Counted from the stretch's first letter, positions 40,801 to 50,369 are shown. The stretch: 64,000 nucleotides of DNA from Betaproteobacteria bacterium (GCA_016125475.1 WGLR01000009.1:111731-175730); one strand, 5' to 3'. The notes: generated from the letters alone by a model not told the origin. Program-made: numbers and translations.

Positions 40801-42493
40801 CGAGCGGATCGATCGACTCACCGTCGAGCAGGATCGGCGCGAGCTGCCGGTGGGCATCGGCCGTGATCGCGTCGTCGATGCGCGCGAGCCGCGCCTGCAT
40901 CGCGTCGATCTCCTCCTCGAGACGCGCGATGTCCTGCCCCGTCGCGACGGTGTCGAGGCTCTGCACGCGCGCCGCGATGTCCTCGACGGCGTGCTCGAGG
41001 GACTGCATGCCTCCCTGGTCGCCCGTCAGCAGCGACAGCACGAGCGGCTGGAGTTCCTCCGGCAGCTTCTCGCGCAGCACCGCGAGCGCCGGCTCCTTCA
41101 TGGACGTCACGAGCACCCGCCGGCCGTGACAGAGCCAGTGGCAGATGATGTTCGCGATCGTGTGCGTCTTGCCCGTGCCCGGAGGCCCCTGGACGATCAC
41201 CCCCTCGCGCGATTCGAGCAGCTGCACGATGCGCATCTGCTCGTCGTTGAACGGCAGCGGGAAATACAGATCCCGCGTGGTTCCGGATTCCTCGCGAAGC
41301 GAGAAGGTGCTGATGCCGCGGTAGCGCGGCAGGGCGCCGTCCGGCACCTCGGCGGCAGGATCGGCCACGAGCATGGACACGGCCGCGGGCAGTTCCACCG
41401 GGGAGTCGCCGTTTCGCAGCTGCCCCGCGAAGCGCTCGAGATCCTGCAGCAGCGGCGTCGTGTTGCGTGGCCGCGCGAAGAGCACCCACCCCGGCTCCAC
41501 CGTGTACACCTGGCCTTCCGGTGACGCGGCCGTCTCGAACGCCTGCCGCGCGAGTTCCACGACGGGCTCGAACGTCGCGGGTTCGAAGGGCGAGAAGGGC
41601 AGGTCCGCGGCTGCGTGGAACTCGCCGGCCGCGCGCTCGATGCGCGCGGCGGTCGCCTTGTCCAGACGCGCGTGCGCGTCGAGCTCCAGGCGCACGTCGG
41701 CATTGCGCGGTCGCACGGTCACGAGTCCGGTGCCGGCGTCGACGCTGATGTCCACGGGCTGCACGAGCAGCGGGTAGCTCGAGCCCGGACCGGTCACGAC
41801 GGCCGTGCCCCAGACCAGTTCCATGAGGCCGTCCGACGCGATGCCGGTGAGCTCCTGGTGGAGCGTGACGAGCTGCATGTAGAGACGCGAGCTCCGCCGG
41901 CGCGCGCGGTCGGCCTCCGCCCAGGGGGTCCAGTGATCCTGCAGATAGGCGGCGAACTGTCGCTCCACTTCGTCCCGGAACGCGTAGTCCGCGAGCGAGA
42001 CCTGTTCGTCGCCGCGCACGGCGGGCATCGTGATTTCGCTCAGATTCGCACCGGCGGCAGCCGCGTCACGGTGCGTGCCCGCGGCAATGAGCGTGTCGCC
42101 CGACACGGTGTCGGCCAGCCTCGGGGCGGCAAGCGACGCGTGCCCGATCTCGAGCCAGGGCGCGAGCCAGGGACTGTCGGCCTTGGGCGGCAGCTGCGGA
42201 TTGCCGGGTCGCGCGAGACAGAGCCAGACAGCCTCGTCCGGTTCCGCTGCGGGCACGTTCGTGCGCAGGCCCTCGATGCCGGCGAGCTGCTGCTCGTGAA
42301 GCACGAAGCTCGCGTGATCCCTGACGTTCGCGACGACGCGCTGGCGCTGGAGCGTGGACTGTACGACGTACTCGACGAGTTCGAGCAGGCGGGTGTGGTG
42401 GAGGCTCACGGCATGGTCCGGCGGCAAGCCCTCGACCGAAGACTCGCTGCAGGTACGAATCCGTGTTGTCGTCGCGCGGGCAATGGCAGCCAT
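37856..42493 (-). CDS. Large superfamily-1 helicase with C-terminal nuclease-like domain
   Basis: This protein of about 1545 residues has an N-terminal region without clear motifs (about 1-420). A UPF1/DNA2-like SF1 helicase core follows: Walker A GVIVQGPPGTGKTHTIANII (Lys442), Walker B LVVIDEASQSDLS (Asp1121-Glu1122) and motif VVGDDKQVSP. A 650-residue insert, rich in helical segments, separates Walker A from Walker B. After motif VI (RFNVAASRARDRMVLVRS) comes a restriction-endonuclease-like C-terminal domain with E-x-D core MAVECDGD (Glu1451) and RRQRVLERAGWEFRRCF, as in MTES_1575/Vsr-like nucleases. The start is uncertain (ATG 42493, GTG 42499 or GTG 42409). A role in DNA repair or phage defence is inferred. 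Confidence 0.85.
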   Translation of the reverse strand: MAAIARATTTRIRTCSESSVEGLPPDHAVSLHHTRLLELVEYVVQSTLQRQRVVANVRDHASFVLHEQQLAGIEGLRTNVPAAEPDEAVWLCLARPGNPQLPPKADSPWLAPWLEIGHASLAAPRLADTVSGDTLIAAGTHRDAAAAGANLSEITMPAVRGDEQVSLADYAFRDEVERQFAAYLQDHWTPWAEADRARRRSSRLYMQLVTLHQELTGIASDGLMELVWGTAVVTGPGSSYPLLVQPVDISVDAGTGLVTVRPRNADVRLELDAHARLDKATAARIERAAGEFHAAADLPFSPFEPATFEPVVELARQAFETAASPEGQVYTVEPGWVLFARPRNTTPLLQDLERFAGQLRNGDSPVELPAAVSMLVADPAAEVPDGALPRYRGISTFSLREESGTTRDLYFPLPFNDEQMRIVQLLESREGVIVQGPPGTGKTHTIANIICHWLCHGRRVLVTSMKEPALAVLREKLPEELQPLVLSLLTGDQGGMQSLEHAVEDIAARVQSLDTVATGQDIARLEEEIDAMQARLARIDDAITADAHRQLAPILLDGESIDPLDAATTVAAELHGTDWLPDALGTASRFDPRFDDTDLSQLFSARERLGDDVVYARQSLPDTDQLPGPEALLDAHRRLVRLAQLARDGRSSDTPVLAAASPETHALLQGAARIVARVRELRGELAGETASWWPAVAARLVGGVTQSWTTLEELGSEIDETAAANAGIATRPVSLPPGAEFDTDLAQAVRNLASGKRAFGLTTLFRPEARSRLASIHIDEHLPGSPADWKHVADALALRARWRALSSRWNALAPELDLPKVSTDDARGIGEAVACLALVRKARALRTAETDLSEAARALFPGWSLARRLAEEPAAIRGLERALDHYLNAQQLADVWQVRSQLRDAVGTGRGGVFDALATFARDRLGHPDVPDDTLVAEWFALLSELKRVQDLAQPLATVARVAAAVEASGAPRLAEKLRTSAGVARESLVPADWRHGWRVRRLATHLRQVDAGVRILELSAQRSEIEQDLARAYRALVVHRAWLRLAEKATPGVRSALQAYLSALQRMGKGTGKRAARYRQDARDSAALAQAAVPCWIMPHHRISESLPSQFGAFDLVVIDEASQSDLSALPALLRGTKMLVVGDDKQVSPDPVGVDEERIRTLMQRCLGSQVPIYRMQMSPERSIYDLARVVFASNGVMLKEHFRCVAPIIEYSKREFYGDELRPLRLPLRSRRLDPPLVDVRLEGATRVGDINAAEADYIVGEIARATADPRMQGRTIGVVSLLGEDQAARIREQLADRLGPATMQAYAIECGDAKAFQGRERDVIYLSMVVAPNAIGAPLSRETFAQRFNVAASRARDRMVLVRSVGPEQLSEADWLRHGLMGHFRAPFGEVAPEDVPLRDRCETVLERALYDELAERGYRVLPRVQVGTYQIDLVIEGAGDTRMAVECDGDRRVGAAHWIDDIRRQRVLERAGWEFRRCFATRYILERDAVLAELESALAAHGIRPTRNGAPAEAGALTEHRVVRAAEASATAGPLPARTA

Positions 42494-42583
42494 GCGCACG
42501 TTGCCGTTCGGCGATCGTCTGCGCAGGACGCCCGCCTCGCGCGAGCTCGCTCTTTCTTCATGGGTTGACAGGACGAACGGAAT

Positions 42584-42609
42584 GGTCCCGCTCGTTCGCG
42601 AGCGGCACC
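42584..42609. other. Stem-loop with TTCG loop upstream of the helicase gene
   Basis: CCGCTCG (42588-42594) pairs with CGAGCGG (42599-42605) around TTCG. The stem is extended by GGT/ACC past one mismatch (42584-42609). It lies between two minus-strand genes and could end or process the upstream kinase message. Confidence 0.5.
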
Positions 42610-42675
42610 CTCGGTGCGAATGCTACCGAATTCGCGCCCCGCGGGCTGAACAAATTTGCGCGGGGAGCGCGATCG

Positions 42676-44913
42676 TCACGCCGCGACCGCGCTCGGCGCC
42701 GCCACGCGCGGGAACCACACGCGCGCCGTCGTGCCTCGCCCCGGTTCGCTTTCGAGCACCACGTCGCCGCCGTGCAGGAGCAGGATCTCGCGCACGATCG
42801 AGAGGCCGAGCCCCGTCCCCGGGATCTGTCCCGTGGTCTCCGCGCGATAGAAACGCTCGAATGCGCGTCGCAGGGTCTCCGCGGTCATGCCGATGCCCTC
42901 GTCCGTGACGCGGATCTCGATGCCACCGGCCCCGTCCCGCGCGCACGATGCGACGCTGACCGTCACGTTCCCGCCGTCGGGCGAGTACTTGATGGCATTG
43001 TTCACGAGATTGCCCATCACCTGGGCGATCCGTGCGCGGTCGCCGAGCACGAGACTCTCCTGGCCGGCGGACTCGACGTAGATCCGGTGCTGCTTCGACG
43101 ATCCGGCCGCGTCGGTCGCGACCTCCGCGACGAGCGCGGTGATGTCGAACTGCTCGAGCCTGAGGTCGACGGCGCCGCGCGAGTCGAGACGCGAAAGATC
43201 GAGCAACTCGTTCAGCAGTTCCCGCAGCAGCGTCGCCTGCCGGTGAATGATTCCGAGCGCGTTGGCGCGCTGTTCGTCGCCGACGCGCCGGCTCAGCAGC
43301 AGCTCCGAGAATCCCATGATGCTCGCGAGCGGCGTGCGCAGTTCGTGCGCGGCCGTGGCCATGAACCGGTTGCGCAGTTCGTCGAGCTCCGTCTCGCGCG
43401 TGACGTCTCTCAGGAACAGCAGGCGTGCCGCGATGTCGGTCCCGGTCGCACGCGTCGTCGCAGCGAACACACGCGGCTCGGGTCGGGCGAGCCGCAGGAG
43501 CGTGGACTCGCGCCGGGCCGCCGCGCCCGGTTGCGCGTCCGCCGCCACGGCGTCGCTGCCCGACAGCGCACGACCGAGCGCGTCGAGCCACGGCGGGTTC
43601 CCGTCGTCCGCGAGCGCCGCGAGCCGGGCGAGCACGGTGTCCGCCCGCGCGACCCCGACCTGCGACGCCATGCCGCGACAGACACGCTCGAACGCGCCGT
43701 TGGACGCCGAGAGCACGCCGTTCCCGTCGAACGCCGCGAGCGCGTCGGGGCTCAGCTGGAAGAGCGTCTGCAGAAGTTCCGTGTACTCGGCGAGCGTCGC
43801 CTCCGCGCGGCGTCGCTGCGTGAGATCCACCAGCGAGGTGAGCAGCAGGCGCCGACCGTCCGGCAGGATGGTCGCGCGGTCAGAACGCACGCCCCAGCGG
43901 TCCTGCCCGTCGATGCCGGTCACGGGACCCTCGCAGGCCCGGGCTCCCTCCCTTTCGAGGGCCTCGTGGTCCTCGCGCGCGATCCGCTCGGCCTCGTCGG
44001 GTGGATAGACCTGGTCGGCCGTGCGCCCGAGGAAGTCGGCGGGCGAGCCTCCCAGAAACTGCGCACCGGCCTCGTTCATCGAGATCCAGTGTCCCTGGTC
44101 GTCCTTCATGAACATCGGGTTGGGCGCGGCCCTGACGACGGCGTCGAGGAGGGCGTGATGCGACGTCGCCGCGAGTGCCGCGCGACGCTCCGCGGTCACG
44201 TCCGTGTAGTGGACCGCCACCCACTGCGCCCCGTCGGGCCCGGTGAACGCATGCTTGCACTTGGAGACCTGGCGAGCGCAACCGGCTTCGTCCGCGAGGC
44301 ACTCCTCGACGACGAGGGGCTCGTCACGCGTCAGCACGCACTGGTCCTCCAGCGCGTAGCGCGATGCGCGCTCCGGAGGAAAGAGATCCCGGTCCGTACG
44401 TCCCGCCAGGTCCGCCACCGGCCGACCGTGGAGCCGCGCCGCCATCTCGTTCACGTGGACCCATCGCCCGTCGGCGGACTTGAGCACCATCGCGGACGGC
44501 AGCGTCTCGACGAGCCCCGCGAGCAGGGACCGCGCGACGACTCCGTCGCGCGCGACCGCCCTGCGCCGCGTGACGTCGGTCCAGGTGCCTTCGATCCGGG
44601 GTCCGGGCGCCCTGCGGGTGGCCAGCACCCGCGCCCGGTCCCGGATCCACCGGACCTGTCCGGATGCCCCGAGCACGCGGTACTCCGTGTCCATCGCCCC
44701 GAGGGCTGCGAGTCCGGCCAGAGCGGCCTGGACGCCCTCCCGATCGTCCGGATGGATCGTGACCGGCTGCGGGCCCGCCTCCGTCACGGTCAGTGGATGG
44801 GCGGTTCCGGTGCAGCGGTAGGCGAGCGAGGCTTCTTCCTCGAGTGCGTCGAGGCGGGCGAGCAGGCGCGAGAGCGCCGGGGACGGGGCGGGAGCGGAAT
44901 CGGGACTTTGCAT
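42676..44913 (-). CDS. PAS-domain sensor histidine kinase
   Basis: This 745-residue cytoplasmic kinase has no membrane segment. Several PAS domains follow one another (about 30-115, 125-250, 255-370 and 375-490). The dimerisation domain has His523 (AAHELRTPLASIMG), and the catalytic domain has the N box LVNNAIKYSPDG, G1 VTDEGIGM and G2 GTGLGLSIVREI. The tandem PAS domains suggest internal redox or small-molecule sensing. No response regulator is adjacent. It diverges from recQ and is not obviously linked to it. Confidence 0.9.
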   Translation of the reverse strand: MQSPDSAPAPSPALSRLLARLDALEEEASLAYRCTGTAHPLTVTEAGPQPVTIHPDDREGVQAALAGLAALGAMDTEYRVLGASGQVRWIRDRARVLATRRAPGPRIEGTWTDVTRRRAVARDGVVARSLLAGLVETLPSAMVLKSADGRWVHVNEMAARLHGRPVADLAGRTDRDLFPPERASRYALEDQCVLTRDEPLVVEECLADEAGCARQVSKCKHAFTGPDGAQWVAVHYTDVTAERRAALAATSHHALLDAVVRAAPNPMFMKDDQGHWISMNEAGAQFLGGSPADFLGRTADQVYPPDEAERIAREDHEALEREGARACEGPVTGIDGQDRWGVRSDRATILPDGRRLLLTSLVDLTQRRRAEATLAEYTELLQTLFQLSPDALAAFDGNGVLSASNGAFERVCRGMASQVGVARADTVLARLAALADDGNPPWLDALGRALSGSDAVAADAQPGAAARRESTLLRLARPEPRVFAATTRATGTDIAARLLFLRDVTRETELDELRNRFMATAAHELRTPLASIMGFSELLLSRRVGDEQRANALGIIHRQATLLRELLNELLDLSRLDSRGAVDLRLEQFDITALVAEVATDAAGSSKQHRIYVESAGQESLVLGDRARIAQVMGNLVNNAIKYSPDGGNVTVSVASCARDGAGGIEIRVTDEGIGMTAETLRRAFERFYRAETTGQIPGTGLGLSIVREILLLHGGDVVLESEPGRGTTARVWFPRVAAPSAVAA

Positions 44914-45050
44914 GGAGCGATGATTTCCTGTCCGACGCGCGGGTGCGGGCGTCGACGGGCGTTGCCTTCGACGTTAATCGGACCGCGGACGGCCTTCTTG
45001 AGGCTCCGTCCGGCGTTGCGGGCCCGGTCGGCGTCCGGCCATACTTGGGC

Positions 45051-46904
45051 ATGAACGACCTCGCGCACCCCCCGCCCCCCCTGTCGAACGCACCCGCCTC
45101 GCCCGCCGGCGACCCGGCGACGGCGCTGCTGCGGCGGGTCTTCGGGCACGATTCCTTTCGCGGACAGCAGGCCGAGATCGTCACGCACGTGAGCGGCGGG
45201 GGCGACGCACTCGTGCTCATGCCCACGGGCGGCGGCAAGTCCCTCTGCTACCAGATCCCGTCCCTGCTCAGACCCGGCGTCGGGGTCGTCGTGTCCCCGC
45301 TCATCGCGCTCATGGCGGATCAGGTCGCCGCGATGCGACAGGCCGGCGTGCGTGCCGCCTACCTGAACTCGTCCCTGGACGCGACGCAGGCGAGGCAGGT
45401 CGAACAGGCGGTCACGCGTGGCGAGCTGGACCTGCTCTACGTCGCGCCCGAACGGCTCGCCACGTCCCGCTGCCTCGATCTGCTCGACCGCACGCGCGTC
45501 GCGCTGTTCGCGATCGACGAGGCCCACTGCGTCTCGCAGTGGGGGCACGATTTCCGGCCGGAGTACCTGCAGCTCTCCGTGCTGCACGAACGGTTCCCGG
45601 ACGTGCCGCGCGTCGCGCTGACGGCCACCGCGGACCCCCAGACCCGTCTCGAGATCGTCGAGCGCCTCGCTCTGGAAGGCGCACGCACGTTCGTGTCGAG
45701 CTTCGACCGGCCGAACATCCGGTACGCGATCGTCGACAAGGCCGACGCCCGGGGCCAGCTGCTGCGATTCATCCGTGGCGAACATGCCGGGGAGTCCGGG
45801 ATCGTCTACTGCCTGTCGCGCCGGAAGGTCGACGAGACCGCGCAGTGGCTCCTGGGTCAGGGCGTGCGGGCGCTGCCCTACCACGCAGGGCTCGACGCGA
45901 CCACCCGCACCGGGCACCAGGAGCGGTTCCAGCGCGAGGACGGCATCGTCGTCGTGGCGACCATCGCGTTCGGCATGGGCATCGACAAGCCGGACGTGCG
46001 TTTCGTCGCCCACCTCGATCTGCCCAAGAGCATCGAAGGCTACTATCAGGAGACGGGCCGCGCGGGGCGCGACGGACTGCCGGCGGACGCCTGGATGGCG
46101 TACGGCCTGTCGGACGTCGTGCAGCAGCGCCGCATGATCGACGAGTCGGAGGCCTCCGACACGTTCAAGCGTGTCTCCCGCGCGAAGCTGGACGCACTGC
46201 TGGGCCTCTGCGAGACGGCGGGCTGCCGGCGGGTGCGACTGCTCGCCTACTTCGGCGAGCAGGGCGAGGCGTGCGGCAACTGCGACAACTGCCTGGAACC
46301 CCCGGAGACGTGGGACGCCACCGAGCCCGTCCGCAAGGCCCTCTCTGCCATCTACCGGACGGGCCAGCGTTTCGGCACGGCGTACCTCATCAACGTGCTG
46401 CGCGGCAAGACCGACGAGCGCACGACGCGGTGGGGACACGACCGGCTCGGGGTGTTCGGAATCGGCGCGGACATCGACGACACGACGTGGCGCGGAGTGT
46501 TCCGCCAGGTGGTGGCCCTCGGATTCGCCGACGTGGACCACGAGTCGCACGGTGCGCTGCGGCTCACGGAAGCGAGCCGCCCCGTGCTGCGCGGCGAGAC
46601 GCGTGTCGAGCTGCGACGCCAGGTCCGGGCGACGCGGCACGGATCGTCCTCCGCGCACGCGGTCTCGCCGGACCTCTCGCCGGAGGACAACGAGCGTTTC
46701 GAGCGTCTGAAGGCGTGGCGCCTCGCCGAGGCCCGACGCCAGGGCGTGCCGCCCTACGTGATCTTCCACGACCGCACGCTCGCCGCGATCGCGGCCGCGG
46801 CACCGGGTTCGCTGGCCGGGCTCGCCGGGATTCCCGGCATCGGCGAGCGCAAGCTCGAGCGCTACGGTCTCGACCTGCTGGACGTGATCGGTCACGAAAC
46901 CTGA
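45051..46904 (+). CDS. recQ: ATP-dependent DNA helicase RecQ
   Basis: This 617-residue 3'-5' DNA helicase is involved in recombination and repair. Motif 0/I reads FRGQQAEIV and MPTGGGKSLCYQIP, the DEAH box is FAIDEAHCVSQWGHDFRPEY, and motif VI is GYYQETGRAGRDG. The zinc-binding RQC Cys are in CRRVRLLAYFGEQGEACGNC and the following DNC, and an HRDC domain closes the protein (PPYVIFHDRTLAAIAA). The ATG follows an in-frame upstream extension that belongs to the divergent kinase leader. All domains of the E. coli type are present. Confidence 0.95.
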   Translation: MNDLAHPPPPLSNAPASPAGDPATALLRRVFGHDSFRGQQAEIVTHVSGGGDALVLMPTGGGKSLCYQIPSLLRPGVGVVVSPLIALMADQVAAMRQAGVRAAYLNSSLDATQARQVEQAVTRGELDLLYVAPERLATSRCLDLLDRTRVALFAIDEAHCVSQWGHDFRPEYLQLSVLHERFPDVPRVALTATADPQTRLEIVERLALEGARTFVSSFDRPNIRYAIVDKADARGQLLRFIRGEHAGESGIVYCLSRRKVDETAQWLLGQGVRALPYHAGLDATTRTGHQERFQREDGIVVVATIAFGMGIDKPDVRFVAHLDLPKSIEGYYQETGRAGRDGLPADAWMAYGLSDVVQQRRMIDESEASDTFKRVSRAKLDALLGLCETAGCRRVRLLAYFGEQGEACGNCDNCLEPPETWDATEPVRKALSAIYRTGQRFGTAYLINVLRGKTDERTTRWGHDRLGVFGIGADIDDTTWRGVFRQVVALGFADVDHESHGALRLTEASRPVLRGETRVELRRQVRATRHGSSSAHAVSPDLSPEDNERFERLKAWRLAEARRQGVPPYVIFHDRTLAAIAAAAPGSLAGLAGIPGIGERKLERYGLDLLDVIGHET

Positions 46905-46974
46905 AAGCCGGGGAGGGCCGGACCACTTGCAGGATAATGGGCGCCTCTTCGAACCCGGACCCCCAGGGAAAGAC

Positions 46975-47559
46975 ATGACGAGTACCGCGATCAGCTGCTA
47001 CCCCGTACCCGAACTGAACGACCTGCCGGAGGACATCCGCGAGACGATGCTCAAGGTGCAGGAGAAGGCCGGCTTCATTCCGAACGTCTTCCTCACGCTC
47101 GCCCACCGCCCGGACGAGTTCCGCGCGTTCTTCGCATACCACGACGCCCTGATGCTGCGCGAGTCGGGCCTCACCAAGGCCGAGCGCGAAATGATCGTCG
47201 TGGCGACGAGCGCCCGGAACCAGTGCCTCTACTGCGTCGTCGCGCACGGCGCGATCCTGCGCATCTACGCGAAGGATCCCCTCGTGGCCGACCAGGTCGC
47301 GGTGGACCACCGCAAGGCGGCGATCACTCCCCGCCAGAAGGCGATGCTCGATTTCGCGGTCAAGCTCGCACGCACGCCCGAGACCGTCACCGCCGACGAC
47401 CGCCGGAGCCTGCGCGACGCCGGGTTCTCCGACGAGGACATCTGGGACATCGGCGGCATCACGGCCTTCTTCGCCCTGTCGAACCGCATGGCCCACCTCA
47501 TCGAGATGCAGCCGAACGAGCAGTTCTATCTGATGGGCCGCGTGCCGCCGAAGAAATGA
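46975..47559 (+). CDS. AhpD-like peroxidase-related protein
   Basis: This 194-residue protein of the carboxymuconolactone decarboxylase/AhpD superfamily has the redox motif QCLYCVVAHG (Cys84, Cys87, His91). It is of the 'uncharacterised peroxidase-related' type, which carries a longer N-terminus (LPEDIRETMLKVQEKAGFIPN). It probably uses the Cys pair in thiol-dependent peroxide reduction. The ATG lies 70 bases after the recQ stop, and a GATAAT (46933-46938) may be its -10 box. The role in this context is unknown. Confidence 0.85.
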   Translation: MTSTAISCYPVPELNDLPEDIRETMLKVQEKAGFIPNVFLTLAHRPDEFRAFFAYHDALMLRESGLTKAEREMIVVATSARNQCLYCVVAHGAILRIYAKDPLVADQVAVDHRKAAITPRQKAMLDFAVKLARTPETVTADDRRSLRDAGFSDEDIWDIGGITAFFALSNRMAHLIEMQPNEQFYLMGRVPPKK

Positions 47560-47624
47560 GCACCGCAACCGCGGGGTCCCGCAGGCAAAGGGATTCCGGA
47601 TCGCTCGCTGCAGGACGCGCGGCA

Positions 47625-47630
47625 TATAAT
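47625..47630 (+). promoter_or_regulatory. aceE: Consensus -10 box upstream of aceE
   Basis: TATAAT lies 73 bases before the aceE start, in otherwise GC-rich DNA. No good -35 is present at 16-18 bp. It is the best -10 in the window and probably serves the pyruvate dehydrogenase operon. Confidence 0.5.
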
Positions 47631-47702
47631 CGGGCCTCCGCTGCGGAGCCCCGCCAGAAGCGGGCGCGGCCCTGTTTACGTCCATCCAAAAGGTGTTGAT
47701 CC

Positions 47703-50369
47703 ATGGCAGCCCTGCCTGACTACGACCCGCAAGAAACCGACGAGTGGCTGGATGCCCTCGATGGCGTGCTCCGGACCGAGGGCGTCGAACGCGCCCACTA
47801 TCTGCTCGAGCGCCTGATCGAGCGCGCGCGCCGTTCCGGGGCCTACCTGCCCTACAGCGCAAACACGGCGTACCTGAACACGATTCCGCCGGAGCAGGAA
47901 GAGAAGTCCCCGGGCGACCACGAGATCGAGCACAGGATCCGCTCCTACGTGCGCTGGAACGCCGCCGCGATGGTCCTGCGCGCCAACAAGAACACCAACG
48001 TCGGCGGCCACATCGCGAGCTTCGCGTCGGCCGCGACTCTCTACGACGTCGGCTACAACCACTTCTGGCACGCGCCGTCGGAGAACCACGGCGGCGACCT
48101 CGTCTTCGTGCAGGGGCACTCGGCGACGGGCGTCTATGCACGCGCGTTCATGCTCGGGCGTCTCACGGAAGAGCAGATGGACAACTTCCGCCAGGAGGTC
48201 GGGGGAAAGGGTCTGTCGTCGTATCCGCACCCCTGGCTCATGCCCGACTTCTGGCAGTTCCCGACGGTCTCGATGGGTCTCGGCCCGCTGATGGCCATCT
48301 ATCAGGCGCGGTTCATGAAGTACCTGCAGGACCGGGGCATCGCGAACACCGAGGGACGCAAGGTGTGGTGCTTCCTCGGCGACGGCGAGTGCGACGAGCC
48401 GGAATCCATGGGGGCGATCGGGGTTGCCGCGCGCGAGAAGCTCGACAACCTCGTCTTCGTGGTGAACTGCAACCTGCAGCGGCTGGACGGCCCCGTTCGC
48501 GGCAACGGCAAGATCATCCAGGAACTCGAGGCGGACTTCCGCGGCGCCGGCTGGAACGTGATCAAGGTGATCTGGGGGTCGTACTGGGATCCCCTGCTCG
48601 CGCGCGACGTGAACGGCTCGCTCCGCAAGCTCATGGAGGAAACCCTGGACGGCGAGTACCAGACGATCAAGTCGAGGGACGGGGCCTACGTGCGCAAGCA
48701 CTTCTTCGGCAAGTACCCCGACCTCCTCGAGATGGTCTCGAACATGACCGACGACGACATCTGGCGCCTGAACCGGGGCGGGCACGATCCGCACAAGGTC
48801 TACGCCGCGTACGCGTCCGCGATGAAGCACGCCGGCCAGCCGACCGTCATCCTCGCCAAGACGATCAAGGGCTACGGCATGGGCGAGGCCGGCGAGGCCC
48901 AGAACATCACCCACCAGCAGAAGAAGATGGGCACCACGTCGCTGAAGGCGTTCCGCGACCGCTTCGAGCTGCCGATACCCGACGACAAGCTCGAGGAGAT
49001 TCCCCTCCTGCGCTTCCCCGAGGGTTCGCCCGAGCTCGACTACATGCGCAAGCGGCGCGAGGCCCTCGGCGGCTACCTGCCCGCGCGCCGCCTGAAGGGC
49101 GATCCGCTCCAGACGCCTCCGCTCTCGGCGTTCGAGGGGCTGCTCAAGAGCTCGGACGAGCGCGAGTTCTCCACGACGATGGCGTTCGTCCGGATCCTCG
49201 GCACCCTCGTGAAGGACAAGAACATCGGCAAGCGGGTCGTGCCGATCGTGCCCGACGAATCCCGCACGTTCGGGATGGAGGGCATGTTCCGCCAGCTCGG
49301 CATCTGGTCCTCGGTCGGCCAGCTCTACACCCCGCAGGACGCCGACCAGCTCATGTTCTACAAGGAGGACAAGCACGGCCAGATCCTGCAGGAGGGGATC
49401 AACGAGCCGGGCGCGATGTCCTCGTGGATCGCCGCCGCGACGTCGTACGCGACGCACGGCGTGCAGATGATCCCGTTCTACGTCTACTACTCGATGTTCG
49501 GCTTCCAGCGCATCGGCGATCTCGCCTGGGCGGCCGGCGACCAGCGCGCGCGCGGGTTCCTGCTCGGCGGCACCGCGGGCCGCACGACGCTGAACGGCGA
49601 GGGACTCCAGCACGAGGACGGACACAGCCACCTGCTGTCGTCCACGATCCCGAACTGCGTCTCCTACGATCCGACCTTCGCATACGAAGTCGCCGTGATC
49701 ATCCAGGACGGCCTGCGGCGCATGTGCCAGGAGCAGGAAGACGTCTTCTACTACCTCACCGTGATGAACGAGAACTACCCGCACCCCGCGATGCCGGCGG
49801 GCGCCGAGGCGGGCATCCTGAAGGGGATGTACCTGTTCTCGCAGTCGGGCGGCGGCAGGAAGCAGAACAAGTCGCCCCGCGTGCAGCTTCTCGGCAGCGG
49901 CACGATCCTGCGCGAGGTGATCGCGGCGGCGGCGATGCTCGCCGAGGACTTCGGCGTGGCCGCTGACGTCTGGAGCTGCCCAAGCTTCACGGAGCTGCGG
50001 CGCGACGGCATGGAGGTGGAACGCTGGAACATGCTCCACCCCGAAAAGAAGCAGCGTGTGCCGTTCGTGACGCAGTGCCTGGAAAAACACGCGGGCCCCG
50101 TCGTCGCGTCGACCGACTACATGCGTGCCGTGGCCGACCAGATCCGCCCCTACGTGGACCGGCGCTACGTCGTGCTCGGTACCGACGGCTTCGGCCGGTC
50201 CGACACGCGCGAGCAGCTGCGCGGATTCTTCGAGGTCGACCGTCGCTATGTCGTCGTCGCGGCGCTGAAGGCCCTGGCCGACGAAGGCAGCGTGGCCGCA
50301 GACACGGTGACCGCCGCGATCCGGAAGTACGGGCTCGACCCCGAGAAGCCCTGCCCCTGGAAATCGTGA
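47703..50369 (+). CDS. aceE: Pyruvate dehydrogenase E1 component (homodimeric)
   Basis: This 888-residue enzyme decarboxylates pyruvate with thiamine diphosphate and acetylates the lipoyl groups of E2. The cofactor motif is GDGECDEPESMGAIGVA, leading to VVNCNLQRLDG. SFASAATLYDVGYNHFWHA and GEGLQHEDGHSHLLSSTIPN are typical of AceE. The length matches the E. coli enzyme (887). AceF follows after 206 bases. The homodimeric E1 form is the one found in beta- and gammaproteobacteria. Confidence 0.96.
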   Translation: MAALPDYDPQETDEWLDALDGVLRTEGVERAHYLLERLIERARRSGAYLPYSANTAYLNTIPPEQEEKSPGDHEIEHRIRSYVRWNAAAMVLRANKNTNVGGHIASFASAATLYDVGYNHFWHAPSENHGGDLVFVQGHSATGVYARAFMLGRLTEEQMDNFRQEVGGKGLSSYPHPWLMPDFWQFPTVSMGLGPLMAIYQARFMKYLQDRGIANTEGRKVWCFLGDGECDEPESMGAIGVAAREKLDNLVFVVNCNLQRLDGPVRGNGKIIQELEADFRGAGWNVIKVIWGSYWDPLLARDVNGSLRKLMEETLDGEYQTIKSRDGAYVRKHFFGKYPDLLEMVSNMTDDDIWRLNRGGHDPHKVYAAYASAMKHAGQPTVILAKTIKGYGMGEAGEAQNITHQQKKMGTTSLKAFRDRFELPIPDDKLEEIPLLRFPEGSPELDYMRKRREALGGYLPARRLKGDPLQTPPLSAFEGLLKSSDEREFSTTMAFVRILGTLVKDKNIGKRVVPIVPDESRTFGMEGMFRQLGIWSSVGQLYTPQDADQLMFYKEDKHGQILQEGINEPGAMSSWIAAATSYATHGVQMIPFYVYYSMFGFQRIGDLAWAAGDQRARGFLLGGTAGRTTLNGEGLQHEDGHSHLLSSTIPNCVSYDPTFAYEVAVIIQDGLRRMCQEQEDVFYYLTVMNENYPHPAMPAGAEAGILKGMYLFSQSGGGRKQNKSPRVQLLGSGTILREVIAAAAMLAEDFGVAADVWSCPSFTELRRDGMEVERWNMLHPEKKQRVPFVTQCLEKHAGPVVASTDYMRAVADQIRPYVDRRYVVLGTDGFGRSDTREQLRGFFEVDRRYVVVAALKALADEGSVAADTVTAAIRKYGLDPEKPCPWKS

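Noticed and set aside
38882..41524. Long plus-strand ORF (880 codons) opposite the helicase gene
   Set aside because: It is antisense to a protein with clear helicase and nuclease motifs, is Arg-rich with no motif, and is the usual shadow of high-GC codon use.
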